From contig CAYMPV010000011.1 of assembly GCA_964392305.1 (NCBI GenBank), positions 62,001 to 126,000 on the forward strand: a stretch of 64,000 nt of DNA, given 5' to 3'. Position 1 is the stretch's first letter; every line of letters begins with the position of its first letter. Under the pieces are notes generated by a model. The model made no database searches. It was given only the letters and a program-made list of their open reading frames with translations, and was not told where the DNA came from. Position numbers and translations under genes: made by a program. The DNA comes from JACKIC01 sp964392305. Its GTDB lineage: Bacteria > Planctomycetota > UBA1135 > UBA2386. Below are positions 29,134 to 37,407 of this stretch, in pieces.

Positions 29134-29364
29134 ATGACCGACAAGACCAACACTTCGAAGATCACCGCGTTCACCGCGCAGACGACGATGCTCGAAGCCC
29201 TCACCGCCGACCCGTCACTCGGCATGGTGCTGATGCGCGACTTCCACCTCGGCGGATGCAGCCACTGCGGCTTCGACCCACACGACACGATCGCGAACGT
29301 CGCCGCCCAGAACGGCATCCCTACCGAACGACTGCTCGCGGCGCTCAATCGTCAGGCCAACTGA
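29134..29364 (+). CDS. DUF1858-like small protein with CxxC motif
   Basis: The 76-residue protein matches the DUF1858 helical domain (TTMLEALTADPSLGMVLMRD) with C42-S-H-C45 in GGCSHCGFDP. Related domains sit at the N-terminus of ScdA/RIC iron-cluster repair proteins and of hybrid-cluster-associated proteins, where a conserved cysteine pair is thought to handle thiols or iron-sulfur intermediates. An AAGGA sequence lies 9 bases before the ATG. It follows mrp closely on the same strand, so a joint role in Fe-S metabolism is plausible, by inference. Confidence 0.8.
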   Translation: MTDKTNTSKITAFTAQTTMLEALTADPSLGMVLMRDFHLGGCSHCGFDPHDTIANVAAQNGIPTERLLAALNRQAN

Positions 29365-29557
29365 GTCCGGCCGCGTCATTCGTAGGGCTGCCCGCACGAG
29401 CTCTTGTGCGCACGCACGAGTAGAGGTGGCGCGACACGCTGGCACGGTTTTCCCGTCGCCTGCTGTTGACCGCGCCCTTGCTTCGCCCCCTCCCGAGGTC
29501 AAAGATAGACGCCCCTCCCGGCGCCGCGGCGCTGGCCCAAATCAAGCCCACCAAGCC

Positions 29558-29878
29558 ATGGTCACCGAACTGTCCGACTCCAGTTTCCAGTCCACCCTGC
29601 AGAACGCCAAGGTCCCGGTCCTGGTCGATTTCTCGGCCGGCTGGTGCCAACCCTGCAAGGCCCTCGCACCGACGATCGACAAGGTCGCCGACGAGTACAA
29701 GGGCAAGATGGAGGTCTACAAGATCGACATCGACGCAGCCCAGGACACCGCCGCCAACCTGGGGATCATGAGCGTGCCGACGTGCATCTTCTTCCGCGAC
29801 GGCAAGGAAGTGGATCGCTTCACCGGCAACGTCGACCTGCGCACCGTGAAGGGCCACGTCGACCGCGTACTGGGCTGA
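29558..29878 (+). CDS. Thioredoxin with WCQPC active site
   Basis: The 106-residue single-domain thioredoxin has all family landmarks: VLVDFSAGWCQPCKAL (C30 and C33), the cis-proline segment GIMSVPTCIFF and the C-terminal VKGHVDRVLG. The active site is WCQPC rather than the standard WCGPC, which should shift redox potential or substrate choice. It reduces disulfides using thioredoxin reductase or another donor not seen here. It follows the DUF1858 gene after 193 bases with no clear ribosome-binding site. That gap contains no recognised gene. Confidence 0.9.
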   Translation: MVTELSDSSFQSTLQNAKVPVLVDFSAGWCQPCKALAPTIDKVADEYKGKMEVYKIDIDAAQDTAANLGIMSVPTCIFFRDGKEVDRFTGNVDLRTVKGHVDRVLG

Positions 29879-29929
29879 TCGCTGGCGGGGGCGTGCCCCG
29901 CAGTTCAGGAGGAAGGAGCCCGGTGACGA

Positions 29930-30316
29930 TCAGGGTTGAGCTGTCGCCCGACCGGTGCCGCGCCGCAAGTTGTGCCACGCCAGCGCCAGGCCCAGTGGCA
30001 CCAGCACGAACGCCGCCCACCACGAACGTCGCGGCGCGGTGACCGGCAGCGGCGCCAGGACTTCGACCCCACCGACCTTGGCCACGAACACGTGGAACCC
30101 GACTTCTTCCGGCACGTAGACCACCGCGCCCATCGCGTCGGTGACGCCGCATGCGACCTGCGGTCCCGACGGCTTGCGCACCTGCACCGGCAAGCCGACG
30201 ATCGCCTGGCCGAGTTGTGTCGCCCGCACGGTCACGGACTGCCCCACCGCAGCGGGATACGGCGCCGGCTCCAGCTGCTGCGGGGCCAGGAGTGTCAACG
30301 AGAGGGCCAACAACAC
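29930..30316 (-). CDS. Small exported Ig-like protein with C-terminal TM anchor
   Basis: The GTG start gives 128 residues: a short signal peptide (MLLALSLTLLAPQQ), a beta-sandwich domain (about 20-92; VGQSVTVRATQLGQAIVGLP, GAVVYVPEEVGFHVFVAKVG) and a TM helix (WWAAFVLVPLGLALAWHNL) followed by RR. It converges on the thioredoxin gene and its start is only 20 bases from divergent lipB. No family was recognised; the domain is like those that precede carboxypeptidase-regulatory repeats. The plan matches the 313-residue protein at 26877-27818, and the two flank the mrp/thioredoxin cluster. Confidence 0.5.
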   Translation of the reverse strand: MLLALSLTLLAPQQLEPAPYPAAVGQSVTVRATQLGQAIVGLPVQVRKPSGPQVACGVTDAMGAVVYVPEEVGFHVFVAKVGGVEVLAPLPVTAPRRSWWAAFVLVPLGLALAWHNLRRGTGRATAQP

Positions 30317-30336
30317 GCGCGCGGAGTGTAGGCGCG

Positions 30337-30960
30337 ATGCCGAACCAAATGGAAGACTGGCGCGTCGAAGACCTCGGGCGTCAGCCGTACGGGCCGCTGC
30401 TCGAGCGCATGCGTGAACTGCACGCAGCCGTGCACGCAGGCACCGAACCGGGCCACGTCTGGTTCGTCGAACACGAACCGGTCTACACCGCGGGTCGAGC
30501 CACGCCGCCGACCGAGCTGGGCAACGCCGTCGTGCCGATCGAGCGCGGCGGCAAGATCACCTACCACGGCCCTGGCCAGCTCGTCGTCTATCCGATCGTG
30601 CGCCTGCCGCGCCGCGACGTGCGCGACTGGCTGCGGCGCCTCGAAGCCTTCGGCGTCGCCGTCGCCGCCCACTTCGGCGTCGCCGCCGAGCCCTCGGTCG
30701 ACGGCACCGGCGTGTTCGCCAACGGCAGGAAGTTCGCCTCGATCGGCGTGGCCGTGAAGCACTGGATCAACCTGCACGGCATCGGCATCAACATCGCCAT
30801 GGACCTGCAACCGTGGCACGCGGTGAGACCGTGCGGGCTGCCCGCGGACATCATGACCGACCTCGGCCGCGCCGCCGGCAAGTCGATCACGATGGCCCAG
30901 GCGGTCGTCGCCGCCCGCGCCGCGCTTTCTCTGCTCGGTGAGGATCGCGATCCCTTATGA
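30337..30960 (+). CDS. lipB: Octanoyltransferase LipB
   Basis: The 207-residue protein transfers octanoyl groups from acyl carrier protein to lipoyl domains, the first step of lipoate synthesis. Conserved motifs are RGGKITYHGPGQLVVYPI (about 70-87), GTGVFANGRKFASIG with catalytic K132, NLHGIGINI, and PCGLPADIMTDL with catalytic C166. Length matches the family. No lipA is present in the window. The start at 30337 is the ATG giving the MPNQMEDW N-terminus. It is 20 bases from the divergent gene's start and precedes xseA with a gap of 10 bases. Confidence 0.93.
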   Translation: MPNQMEDWRVEDLGRQPYGPLLERMRELHAAVHAGTEPGHVWFVEHEPVYTAGRATPPTELGNAVVPIERGGKITYHGPGQLVVYPIVRLPRRDVRDWLRRLEAFGVAVAAHFGVAAEPSVDGTGVFANGRKFASIGVAVKHWINLHGIGINIAMDLQPWHAVRPCGLPADIMTDLGRAAGKSITMAQAVVAARAALSLLGEDRDPL

Positions 30961-30970
30961 ACGCGGCCCG

Positions 30971-32608
30971 ATGAGCGGCTCCGTCGAGCTCGATCCGGGC
31001 GGCAGCCACCTGCTGATCCGCTTCCCGTATCGCGAAGACCTGGTGGCCCTGGTCAAGGACCTGCCGGGCCGGCGTTGGGATCCGCGCAGCAAGACGTGGC
31101 GCATCCCCGCGGACAAGGCCGAACTGGTCTACACGACGCTGTCGCGACACCTGTTCGAGTTCGCGCCCGAGGTGATGTCGATCGTCGCCGGCACGCTCGC
31201 CGTGGTGGTCAAGGACGACGCGCCCGCCCCCGCGGGCAAACAGCGCGCGCTGCCGCTCACCGGCGAAGACCCGACCACCGGCGGCGACCTGCAGGCGCTC
31301 ACCATCGAGCAGCTCAACACGGCGGTCCGCGACGGTCTGCGGCAGCGTTTTCCCGAGGCGATCTGGGTGATCGGCGAAATCGTCGACTTCGACAAGAGCG
31401 CGGGCCGGCAACACCGCTTCTTCACGCTCGTCGACAAGGCCGAAGGTCAGCCGCGCGCCCAGGCTGCGGTCGAGGTCGCGTTGTTCGCCGGCACTGCCGA
31501 GCGCCTGCTGCCCAAGCTCGCGGGCGGCGAACAACCGCTGACGCTGCGCGACGGCATCCAGATCCGCGCCCTCGTCAAGGTCGACCTCTACGTCGCGTCG
31601 GGGCGCTTCCAGGTGGTGATCGCCGACATCGATCCGAGCTTCACGCTCGGCAAGTTGGCGCTGTCGCGCGAACAGATCCTCGCCGAACTTGCCGCCAAGG
31701 GGCTCGCCGACCGCAACCGCTCGCTCGGTTTCCCGGTGCCGGCGCTGCGCGTCGGCCTGTTGACCAGCCCCGAGTCGGACGGCTGCAACGACTTCGTTCG
31801 CCACCTGCAGGAGTCCGGCGTCGGCTTCGAGGTGACGCTGGTGCCGATCAAGGTGCAGGGCGCCGAACTCAAACCGACGCTGCTCGCCGGCCTGCGGTGG
31901 TTCGCGCAGCGTGCCGACGACTTCGACGTGTTGTGCATCGTGCGCGGCGGCGGCTCACGCACCGACCTCGCGTGGTTCGACGATCGCGACGTCGCCATCG
32001 CCGTCGCGCAGCACCCGCTCAAGATCCTGGTCGGCATCGGCCACCAGCGTGACCAGTCGGTGCTCGACGCGATCGCCCATTCGGCCAAGACCCCCACCGC
32101 GGTCGCCGAACTGCTGGCGGCGATGGCCAACGCCGCGCGCGTCGACTTGACCGAGCGCGCCCGTCAGCTGCAACACGTCGTCGAGCAACTGCTCGGCGAA
32201 CGTCGCGCCGGACTCGCCGACCTGGCCTACGCGCTGCGCCGGGGCACCGAACGCCGCCTCGGCCACGAACGTGCACTGCTGGCGCGCACCGCCGCGGAGC
32301 TGCAGGCCGACACCCGACTGTGCCTCTCGCGGGCCGACGCACGGCTGCGCGCCATCGCAGTGCGCCTCGGCCACGGCAGCCAGCGCCGACTCGACCGCGC
32401 GGCGGCCCGCCTCGACCAACACGCCACGCGCCAGCGTCTGCTCGATCCCGGCCGCGTGCTGCAGCGCGGCTACGCGTTGGTTCGCGACCAGAACGGCGGC
32501 ATCGTGCCCGACGCGGCGCGGCTCACGCCGAGCGCCGCGCTCACCATCCACTTCCGCGACGGACGCGCCAGCGCGCGCGTCGACGACGTACACCTGGACA
32601 ACCCATGA
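30971..32608 (+). CDS. xseA: Exonuclease VII large subunit with an extra N-terminal HARP-like domain
   Basis: The 545-residue protein is longer than the usual 400-450. Residues 109-545 match XseA: an OB-fold N-domain, the catalytic core with IVRGGGSRTDLAWFDD and IGHQRDQSVLD, a long coiled coil (about 370-470) and the C-terminal LDPGRVLQRGYALVRD. Residues about 4-70 (LIRFPYREDLVALVKDLPGR, RWDPRSKTWRIP) instead resemble the HARP domain of SMARCAL1-type annealing helicases, a single-stranded/forked-DNA-binding module. Exonuclease VII degrades single-stranded DNA. The chosen start is ATG 30971; GTG 30938 would add 11 residues. It is coupled to xseB by an ATGA overlap. Confidence 0.9.
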   Translation: MSGSVELDPGGSHLLIRFPYREDLVALVKDLPGRRWDPRSKTWRIPADKAELVYTTLSRHLFEFAPEVMSIVAGTLAVVVKDDAPAPAGKQRALPLTGEDPTTGGDLQALTIEQLNTAVRDGLRQRFPEAIWVIGEIVDFDKSAGRQHRFFTLVDKAEGQPRAQAAVEVALFAGTAERLLPKLAGGEQPLTLRDGIQIRALVKVDLYVASGRFQVVIADIDPSFTLGKLALSREQILAELAAKGLADRNRSLGFPVPALRVGLLTSPESDGCNDFVRHLQESGVGFEVTLVPIKVQGAELKPTLLAGLRWFAQRADDFDVLCIVRGGGSRTDLAWFDDRDVAIAVAQHPLKILVGIGHQRDQSVLDAIAHSAKTPTAVAELLAAMANAARVDLTERARQLQHVVEQLLGERRAGLADLAYALRRGTERRLGHERALLARTAAELQADTRLCLSRADARLRAIAVRLGHGSQRRLDRAAARLDQHATRQRLLDPGRVLQRGYALVRDQNGGIVPDAARLTPSAALTIHFRDGRASARVDDVHLDNP

Positions 32609-32862
32609 CCGACAAGAAGAAGAAGGGCGATGAGCCCGGCTACGCCGCCGCGAGCGCCGAACTGGACCAGATCCTGCAGGAGATCGAGTCGGGCGAGATC
32701 GACCTCGACGTGCTCTACGAGAAGGTCGAACGCGCCGCCGCGCTGCTGACGTTGTGCCGCGACAAGCTCGCGGCCACCGAGACCAAGGTGAAGAAGGTGG
32801 TCGAGAACCTCGCGGCGACGATCGACGACAGCGCCGACGGTGAGGAGCACGAGCACACGTGA
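32605..32862 (+). CDS. xseB: Exonuclease VII small subunit
   Basis: The 85-residue protein has the compact XseB helix pair (AASAELDQILQEIESGEIDL, LYEKVERAAALLTLCRDKL) and an acidic tail. Several small subunits wrap the coiled-coil part of XseA to form active exonuclease VII. Its ATG overlaps the xseA stop (ATGA). Its own stop overlaps the GTG start of the M50 gene (GTGA), so all three are translationally coupled. Confidence 0.93.
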   Translation: MTDKKKKGDEPGYAAASAELDQILQEIESGEIDLDVLYEKVERAAALLTLCRDKLAATETKVKKVVENLAATIDDSADGEEHEHT

Positions 32863-33515
32863 ACTACGAAGTCGTGATCCTCTGGTTCGTGACGTTCGTG
32901 ATCAGCACGACCGTGCACGAAGCCGCCCACGCCACGTTCGCGATGCTGGGTGGTGACCGCACCGCGCTCGAAGGCGGCCAGGTGACGCTGAACCCCCTGC
33001 CACACATGCGACGCGAGCCGTTCGGCATGGTCGCCCTGCCGCTGATCAGTCTGTACCTCTCGATCTCGCAGGGTGGGCTGATGTGCATCGGCTACGCATC
33101 AACGCCGTACAACCCGATCTGGGCATACCGTCACCCCAAACGCGCGGCGTTGATGTCTGCCGCCGGTCCGTTGTCCAACGTGCTGCTGGCGGCCATCGCC
33201 TTCGCCGTCCTCTTCTTCATCGCCCGCCCCGACGGCGGCACGCAGGAGGCCGTGCGGCAGATCGCAGGCACGTTCATGTTCTTGAACTTGCTGCTCGCGG
33301 TGTTCAACCTGATCCCGCTGCCACCGCTCGACGGCGCCGGCGTGGTCCAGGGCATGTTGCCCAAGACCCGGGGGCTCTACGAGACGATGCAACGAGTGCC
33401 GGCGGCCGGCATCATCACCTTCCTGGTGCTGATCCAGGTGCTGCCCTACCTGTTCGGCCCGGTCTATCGCACCGTGAACGGCTGGCTGCCCTTCCCCTAC
33501 TTCCCGAAGGGTTGA
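32859..33515 (+). CDS. M50-family (site-2 protease-like) membrane metalloprotease homologue
   Basis: The 218-residue multi-pass protein has the zinc motif HEAAH (H20, E21, H24) in the first TM and the second-site motif NLIPLPPLDGAGV near 160, where the Asp would be the third ligand. This is the short, PDZ-less M50B/DUF-type seen in many bacteria. Such proteases cut within membranes to release regulators or to process signal-peptide remnants. Its partner is unknown, and the coupling to exonuclease VII genes may be incidental. The GTG start overlaps the xseB stop. The 3' end overlaps the convergent ceramidase-like gene by 19 bases. Confidence 0.85.
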   Translation: MNYEVVILWFVTFVISTTVHEAAHATFAMLGGDRTALEGGQVTLNPLPHMRREPFGMVALPLISLYLSISQGGLMCIGYASTPYNPIWAYRHPKRAALMSAAGPLSNVLLAAIAFAVLFFIARPDGGTQEAVRQIAGTFMFLNLLLAVFNLIPLPPLDGAGVVQGMLPKTRGLYETMQRVPAAGIITFLVLIQVLPYLFGPVYRTVNGWLPFPYFPKG

Positions 33516-34798
33516 CCGACCCCACTGATCGCCCGCCGCACCCGTTCCCCCGCATCCGTGCACGGGCTCATCGACCGTTCGTAGGCGAACTCGGGGTCGT
33601 GCGCGTCGCGAGCGCGCAGCAGATACCCGACTTCGTCGTCGCACAGACCGAACACCAGCACGTCGGGCCTGCCGAGCTCTCGCCGCAGCTGGGCGGCCAT
33701 CGCCGGCTCCATCTCACCGGGCACCGCGATCGCCTCGAGCGCGCCCAGGCGCAGGTAACCGACGGTGCTGCGCGCGTTGCCCGAGTAGAGCTCACGCGGC
33801 AACACCGTGAACAGGCGGCCGAGCCGGAACAACATCGTGTCGAGCGGCAGGTAGACGTCGCGACGACGCACCTCGATGGCGTCGACCGGCAGTGGCGCGG
33901 CCGCGGCGAGCGCCTGCTCGGCGAAGTCGCAGGCCTTCACCCCGAACGTTGCCACGCCGTCGGGATCCCGTTCGCCCCAGTGCGGCGACACCATCGCGCC
34001 GAGCGCGCCGTTGACGAACACGGCCTGGCCGTGGCCTCGCTGCCGCCACTGCTCACACATCTCGCCGACGAAGTCCGAGCTGATCAGGGTGTGGCGCCGC
34101 GACAGCACCTCGGGGTGACACGCCATGTGCAGCACCGTGCCGACCGGGCGGCCGTCGTCGTTCGCCTTCGCCACCAACACCGACAAGCGCCGATCGAACA
34201 GACCATCGCGGTTGCTGTTCTTGACCAGGCCGGCCGGCGGCAGGCGCGTCTGCCCGAACTCGAAGTGCGCCGGCACCGCGTTGGCCAACGCCTCGGCCAC
34301 CGCCTCGCGCAGCGCGTCGTGCAGCAAGGCCAGGTAGGCGGGGTCGCGCCCGGTGGTGAAACCGTAGTAGCCCCACAGCCCGATCAGATCGGGGCCGGCG
34401 TGCGTATGGCTCGCGCACAAGAACACGTCGCCGTTGGCGAAGCCGGCGACGCCGCTCTTGAGCCAGTCCGCGTCCTGCCGCATGACCCCGAGGTTGTCGA
34501 TGCCGACGATCGCGATGCGCCGCGCCGGTGCGTCGACGACCAACGCACGCAGCTTGAGCGGTGTGCTGATCGCCGTGCTGGTGCGCGCGATCGAGAAGCC
34601 CGCCATGTAACCGCCGACCGCCGGCGTGATGTCGCGTTCGGCGCTGCCGACGCGCAGCTGTGCTGCAGCCACGGGTGAGTCCGCCACGAAGCTCGCCGGC
34701 ACCGCCGGCATGGAGCGCTGGAAGATGCCGGCGCAACCGCCGAGCAGGGCCGTGAGCAGCACAGCCGTCGACAGCAGGGCCGCGCGCGCCCGACTCAC
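33497..34798 (-). CDS. Neutral/alkaline ceramidase-like lipoprotein
   Basis: The 433-residue protein begins with a lipoprotein signal (LLTALLGGC, lipidation at C22) and matches the N-terminal domain of neutral/alkaline non-lysosomal ceramidases. Likely zinc ligands are H131/H133 in ASHTHAGPD and H224/H228 in HMACHPE, with RDITPAVGGYMAGF as the first conserved strand. Real ceramidases are about 650 residues; this single-domain form is a planctomycete-type relative whose substrate may not be ceramide. It should sit at the periplasmic or outer-membrane face. The GTG start overlaps the stop of the SirB1-like gene upstream. Confidence 0.8.
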   Translation of the reverse strand: MSRARAALLSTAVLLTALLGGCAGIFQRSMPAVPASFVADSPVAAAQLRVGSAERDITPAVGGYMAGFSIARTSTAISTPLKLRALVVDAPARRIAIVGIDNLGVMRQDADWLKSGVAGFANGDVFLCASHTHAGPDLIGLWGYYGFTTGRDPAYLALLHDALREAVAEALANAVPAHFEFGQTRLPPAGLVKNSNRDGLFDRRLSVLVAKANDDGRPVGTVLHMACHPEVLSRRHTLISSDFVGEMCEQWRQRGHGQAVFVNGALGAMVSPHWGERDPDGVATFGVKACDFAEQALAAAAPLPVDAIEVRRRDVYLPLDTMLFRLGRLFTVLPRELYSGNARSTVGYLRLGALEAIAVPGEMEPAMAAQLRRELGRPDVLVFGLCDDEVGYLLRARDAHDPEFAYERSMSPCTDAGERVRRAISGVGQPFGK

Positions 34799-35736
34799 CG
34801 CGCCTCGAGCAACAGCAGCGCCTTGCCCAGGCCCTGGCGCGCCTCGGGCACCGCGCGGCTGCGCGCCGCGCGCTGCAGACCGCGCAGGTAATGGATCAGG
34901 AACTCACGGTCGCTGAGGTCGCGCAGACGTTCCTGCACCGAACCGAAGCCGCGGCTGCGCAGGTAGCGCGCGCAGTCGGCCTTGGTCACGGTGCGCCCGG
35001 CATGGAACGGATCGACGAGCACCGGCCGGATGCCGTGCAGACGCACCAGGAAGTGATCGGGCAGCGCCACACCGGCCGCCGACAACCCGGCCCAACGCGC
35101 CACCAGCAGGTAGATCAGCGACAGCGACACGGGAATGCCGGCGCCGCGACCGAGCACACGATCGACCAGCACGTGATCGAGTTCGATGCAGTCACCGTCG
35201 TCGGCGTCGTTCTCGTTGCTCAGACCCGGCTCACCGTGCAGACCGAGTTCCCCGTGCAGGCGTTCGGCCAGCAGCCGCGCGCACACCGACAGGCTGCGAC
35301 CCTCGAAACGCTTCTTCAGGAGCCGCGCCTCGGCGCGCAGGCGTCGCGCCAACTCGGTCGCCTCGGGGCCGAACGTGCGCACGATCTGCGCGAGGTGCAC
35401 GGCACCATTGAGCAGCGGCATCGGCAACGGCGCGCCGCGGCCACCGATCCTGCGATCATCGTCGTCCAGGCGCAGGCTCGCGAACCGGCCCAGCAGTTCT
35501 TGCACTTCCATGGTGCGCAGCAAGGCGCGCGACTGGGCGCGGGTGCGAATGTGCTCTGCCTCGGCGGCTTCGCGCAGCGGTCCGACGGCGTCGCTGCCCC
35601 AACGCAACAGCCGGTCGCGCGCCGCGGCCTGCACCGGCCCACGGTCGTCGGCCAACAGCACGATCGCGGCCGCGATCTCGGCCGACGTGGGGCGCAGGGA
35701 CTCGGGGCTACCTTCTGGGCTGGTCATCGGCGGCAT
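34795..35736 (-). CDS. SirB1-family transglutaminase-like protein with HEAT-like N-terminus
   Basis: The 313-residue protein has an N-terminal helical repeat region (AIVLLADDRGPVQAAARDRL) and a SirB1/transglutaminase-like core (about 140-290) with LDHVLVDRVLGRGAGIPVSL, LSLIYLLVARWAGLSAAGVA, LPDHFLVRL and LVDPFHAG. The core usually lacks peptidase activity and is thought to act as a scaffold. The catalytic Cys is not evident at the expected site. The chosen start, ATG 35736, precedes MTSPEG; ATG 35727 is nearly equal. Its stop overlaps the ceramidase-like start, so the two products are probably made together. Confidence 0.7.
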   Translation of the reverse strand: MPPMTSPEGSPESLRPTSAEIAAAIVLLADDRGPVQAAARDRLLRWGSDAVGPLREAAEAEHIRTRAQSRALLRTMEVQELLGRFASLRLDDDDRRIGGRGAPLPMPLLNGAVHLAQIVRTFGPEATELARRLRAEARLLKKRFEGRSLSVCARLLAERLHGELGLHGEPGLSNENDADDGDCIELDHVLVDRVLGRGAGIPVSLSLIYLLVARWAGLSAAGVALPDHFLVRLHGIRPVLVDPFHAGRTVTKADCARYLRSRGFGSVQERLRDLSDREFLIHYLRGLQRAARSRAVPEARQGLGKALLLLEAR

Positions 35737-35783
35737 CTTTCGTCGCGGCGATCGGTGCTCCACCGATCCGACTTCGTGGCCGG

Positions 35784-35814
35784 AGCATAGCAACCTGCGA
35801 CCTTCGACTGCCAA
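35784..35814 (-). promoter_or_regulatory. Candidate sigma70 promoter for the SirB1-like/ceramidase operon
   Basis: On the minus strand TTGGCA (35809-35814) and TATGCT (35784-35789, in TGCTATGCT) are spaced by 19 bases, about 48 bases upstream of the 35736 start. The spacing is slightly long, so the match is moderate. Confidence 0.4.
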
Positions 35815-35964
35815 GCTTCTGCATCGCGATCGCGCGTCTGTTACGAGGTTGGCAAAGGCGACAAATCGGCTGCGGAACGCAACGATGTCGCTTCGCACGA
35901 TGCGGCGCTGCGCAGCCAGTCGCGCGAACCGCCCGTCACATCGCCGAACCGCCACCGCCTCCCG

Positions 35965-37407
35965 ATGAACGACCCCCTGCACCCCGTGCCGCTGTCGATG
36001 TCAGCGGAGGATTTCCGCCGCTACGGCCACCGCCTCGTCGATTGGATCGCGGACTACCGCGGCAGCGTCGCGACACGCCCCGTGTCGACTCGTGTCGCGC
36101 CCGGCGACCTCACCCGTCACCTGCCGCAGAGCGCGCCTGAAGCCGCCGAAGGTTTCGACGCGGTGCTACACGACCTCGACGCACTGATCCTGCCGGCCTT
36201 GTCGCACTGGCAACACCCGAACTTCTTCGGCTACTTCCCGTCCAACAGCGACCTCGCCGCCGTGCTCGGCGACTTGCTCAGCACCGGCCTCGGCGTGCTC
36301 GGCTTGACGTGGCAATCGGCCCCGGCACTGACCGAACTCGAGCAGCGCACCACCGACTGGCTGCGCCAACTGCTCGGCCTGTCGACGTCGTGGTCGGGCG
36401 TGCTGCAGGACACGGCTTCGACCTGCACGCTGTTGGCGCTGCTGTGCGCACGCGAACGCTGCACCGGCCACGCCGCGACGCGCCAGGGTCTGCAGGGCGT
36501 CGCCGCGCCGCTGTGTGTCTACACCAGCGGCGACGCGCACAGCTCGGTCGACAAGGCCGCGCTGCTGGCGGGCTTCGGCCGCGAATTCCTGCGCAAGATC
36601 CCGGTCGACGCGAGCCGGGCCATGGACCCTGCGGCGCTGCGCGTGGCGATCGACGACGACCTGCGCGCCGGCCGCCGCCCATGCGCGATCGTCGCAACCA
36701 CCGGCACCACCACCACCACGGCGATGGACCCGATCGAAGCCTGTGCGACCCTGGCCCACGAACACGACCTGTGGCTGCACGTCGACGCCGCGATGGCTGG
36801 CTCGGCGATGTTGTTGCCGGAGTGCCGCGGGCTGTGGCACGGCATCGAAGGCGCCGACTCGCTGGTGCTCAATCCGCACAAGTGGCTCGGCGTGTCGTTC
36901 GACTGCTCGGCCTACTACGTGCGCGATCCGCAGCACCTGGTGCGCGTGATGAGCACCAACCCGAGTTACCTGCGCACCGCGGTCGACGCCGAAGTCGTCA
37001 ACTACCGCGACTGGGGCATCGCCCTGGGGCGGCGCTTCCGCGCCCTCAAACTGTGGAGTCTGCTGCGCACCCACGGCGCCGAACGGCTGCGCCAGCGGCT
37101 GCGCCGCGACCTCGCCAACGCGCAATGGCTCGCTGCGCAGGTGCACGCGAACCCACCCTGGCGCGTGCTCGCGCCGGTGGCGCTGCAGACCGTCTGCATC
37201 CGCCACGAACCGGCCGGTCTCGACGGCGAGGCCCTCGACCAACACACGCTGGCGTGGTCACAACGCCTGCACGACTCCGGTCAGGCCTGGCTCACGCCGG
37301 CCCAACTCGACGGCCGCTGGATGGTTCGCGTCTCGATCGGCGCGTTGCTGACCGAGCGCCAGCACGTCGAACAGCTGTGGCAGTCACTGCGTCGCGCCGT
37401 GCAGTGA
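35965..37407 (+). CDS. PLP-dependent group II amino-acid decarboxylase
   Basis: The 480-residue enzyme belongs to the aromatic-L-amino-acid/glutamate decarboxylase family. The PLP lysine is K306 in LNPHKWLGVSF, the PLP-stacking histidine H192 is in GDAHSSVDKAA, HWQHPNFFGYFP forms the substrate pocket, and VDAAMAGSAML supplies the cofactor aspartate (D274). It decarboxylates an amino acid to an amine; tryptophan/tyrosine/DOPA-like substrates are typical for this subfamily, but the substrate cannot be assigned. No transporter or operon partner is adjacent. Its 3' end overlaps the convergent histidine-kinase gene by 24 bases. Confidence 0.88.
   Translation: MNDPLHPVPLSMSAEDFRRYGHRLVDWIADYRGSVATRPVSTRVAPGDLTRHLPQSAPEAAEGFDAVLHDLDALILPALSHWQHPNFFGYFPSNSDLAAVLGDLLSTGLGVLGLTWQSAPALTELEQRTTDWLRQLLGLSTSWSGVLQDTASTCTLLALLCARERCTGHAATRQGLQGVAAPLCVYTSGDAHSSVDKAALLAGFGREFLRKIPVDASRAMDPAALRVAIDDDLRAGRRPCAIVATTGTTTTTAMDPIEACATLAHEHDLWLHVDAAMAGSAMLLPECRGLWHGIEGADSLVLNPHKWLGVSFDCSAYYVRDPQHLVRVMSTNPSYLRTAVDAEVVNYRDWGIALGRRFRALKLWSLLRTHGAERLRQRLRRDLANAQWLAAQVHANPPWRVLAPVALQTVCIRHEPAGLDGEALDQHTLAWSQRLHDSGQAWLTPAQLDGRWMVRVSIGALLTERQHVEQLWQSLRRAVQ

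Noticed and set aside
29365..29557. GCACGAG direct repeats and a possible hairpin before thioredoxin
   Set aside because: The hairpin loop is only 2-4 bases and not followed by a T-tract; no convincing regulatory function.
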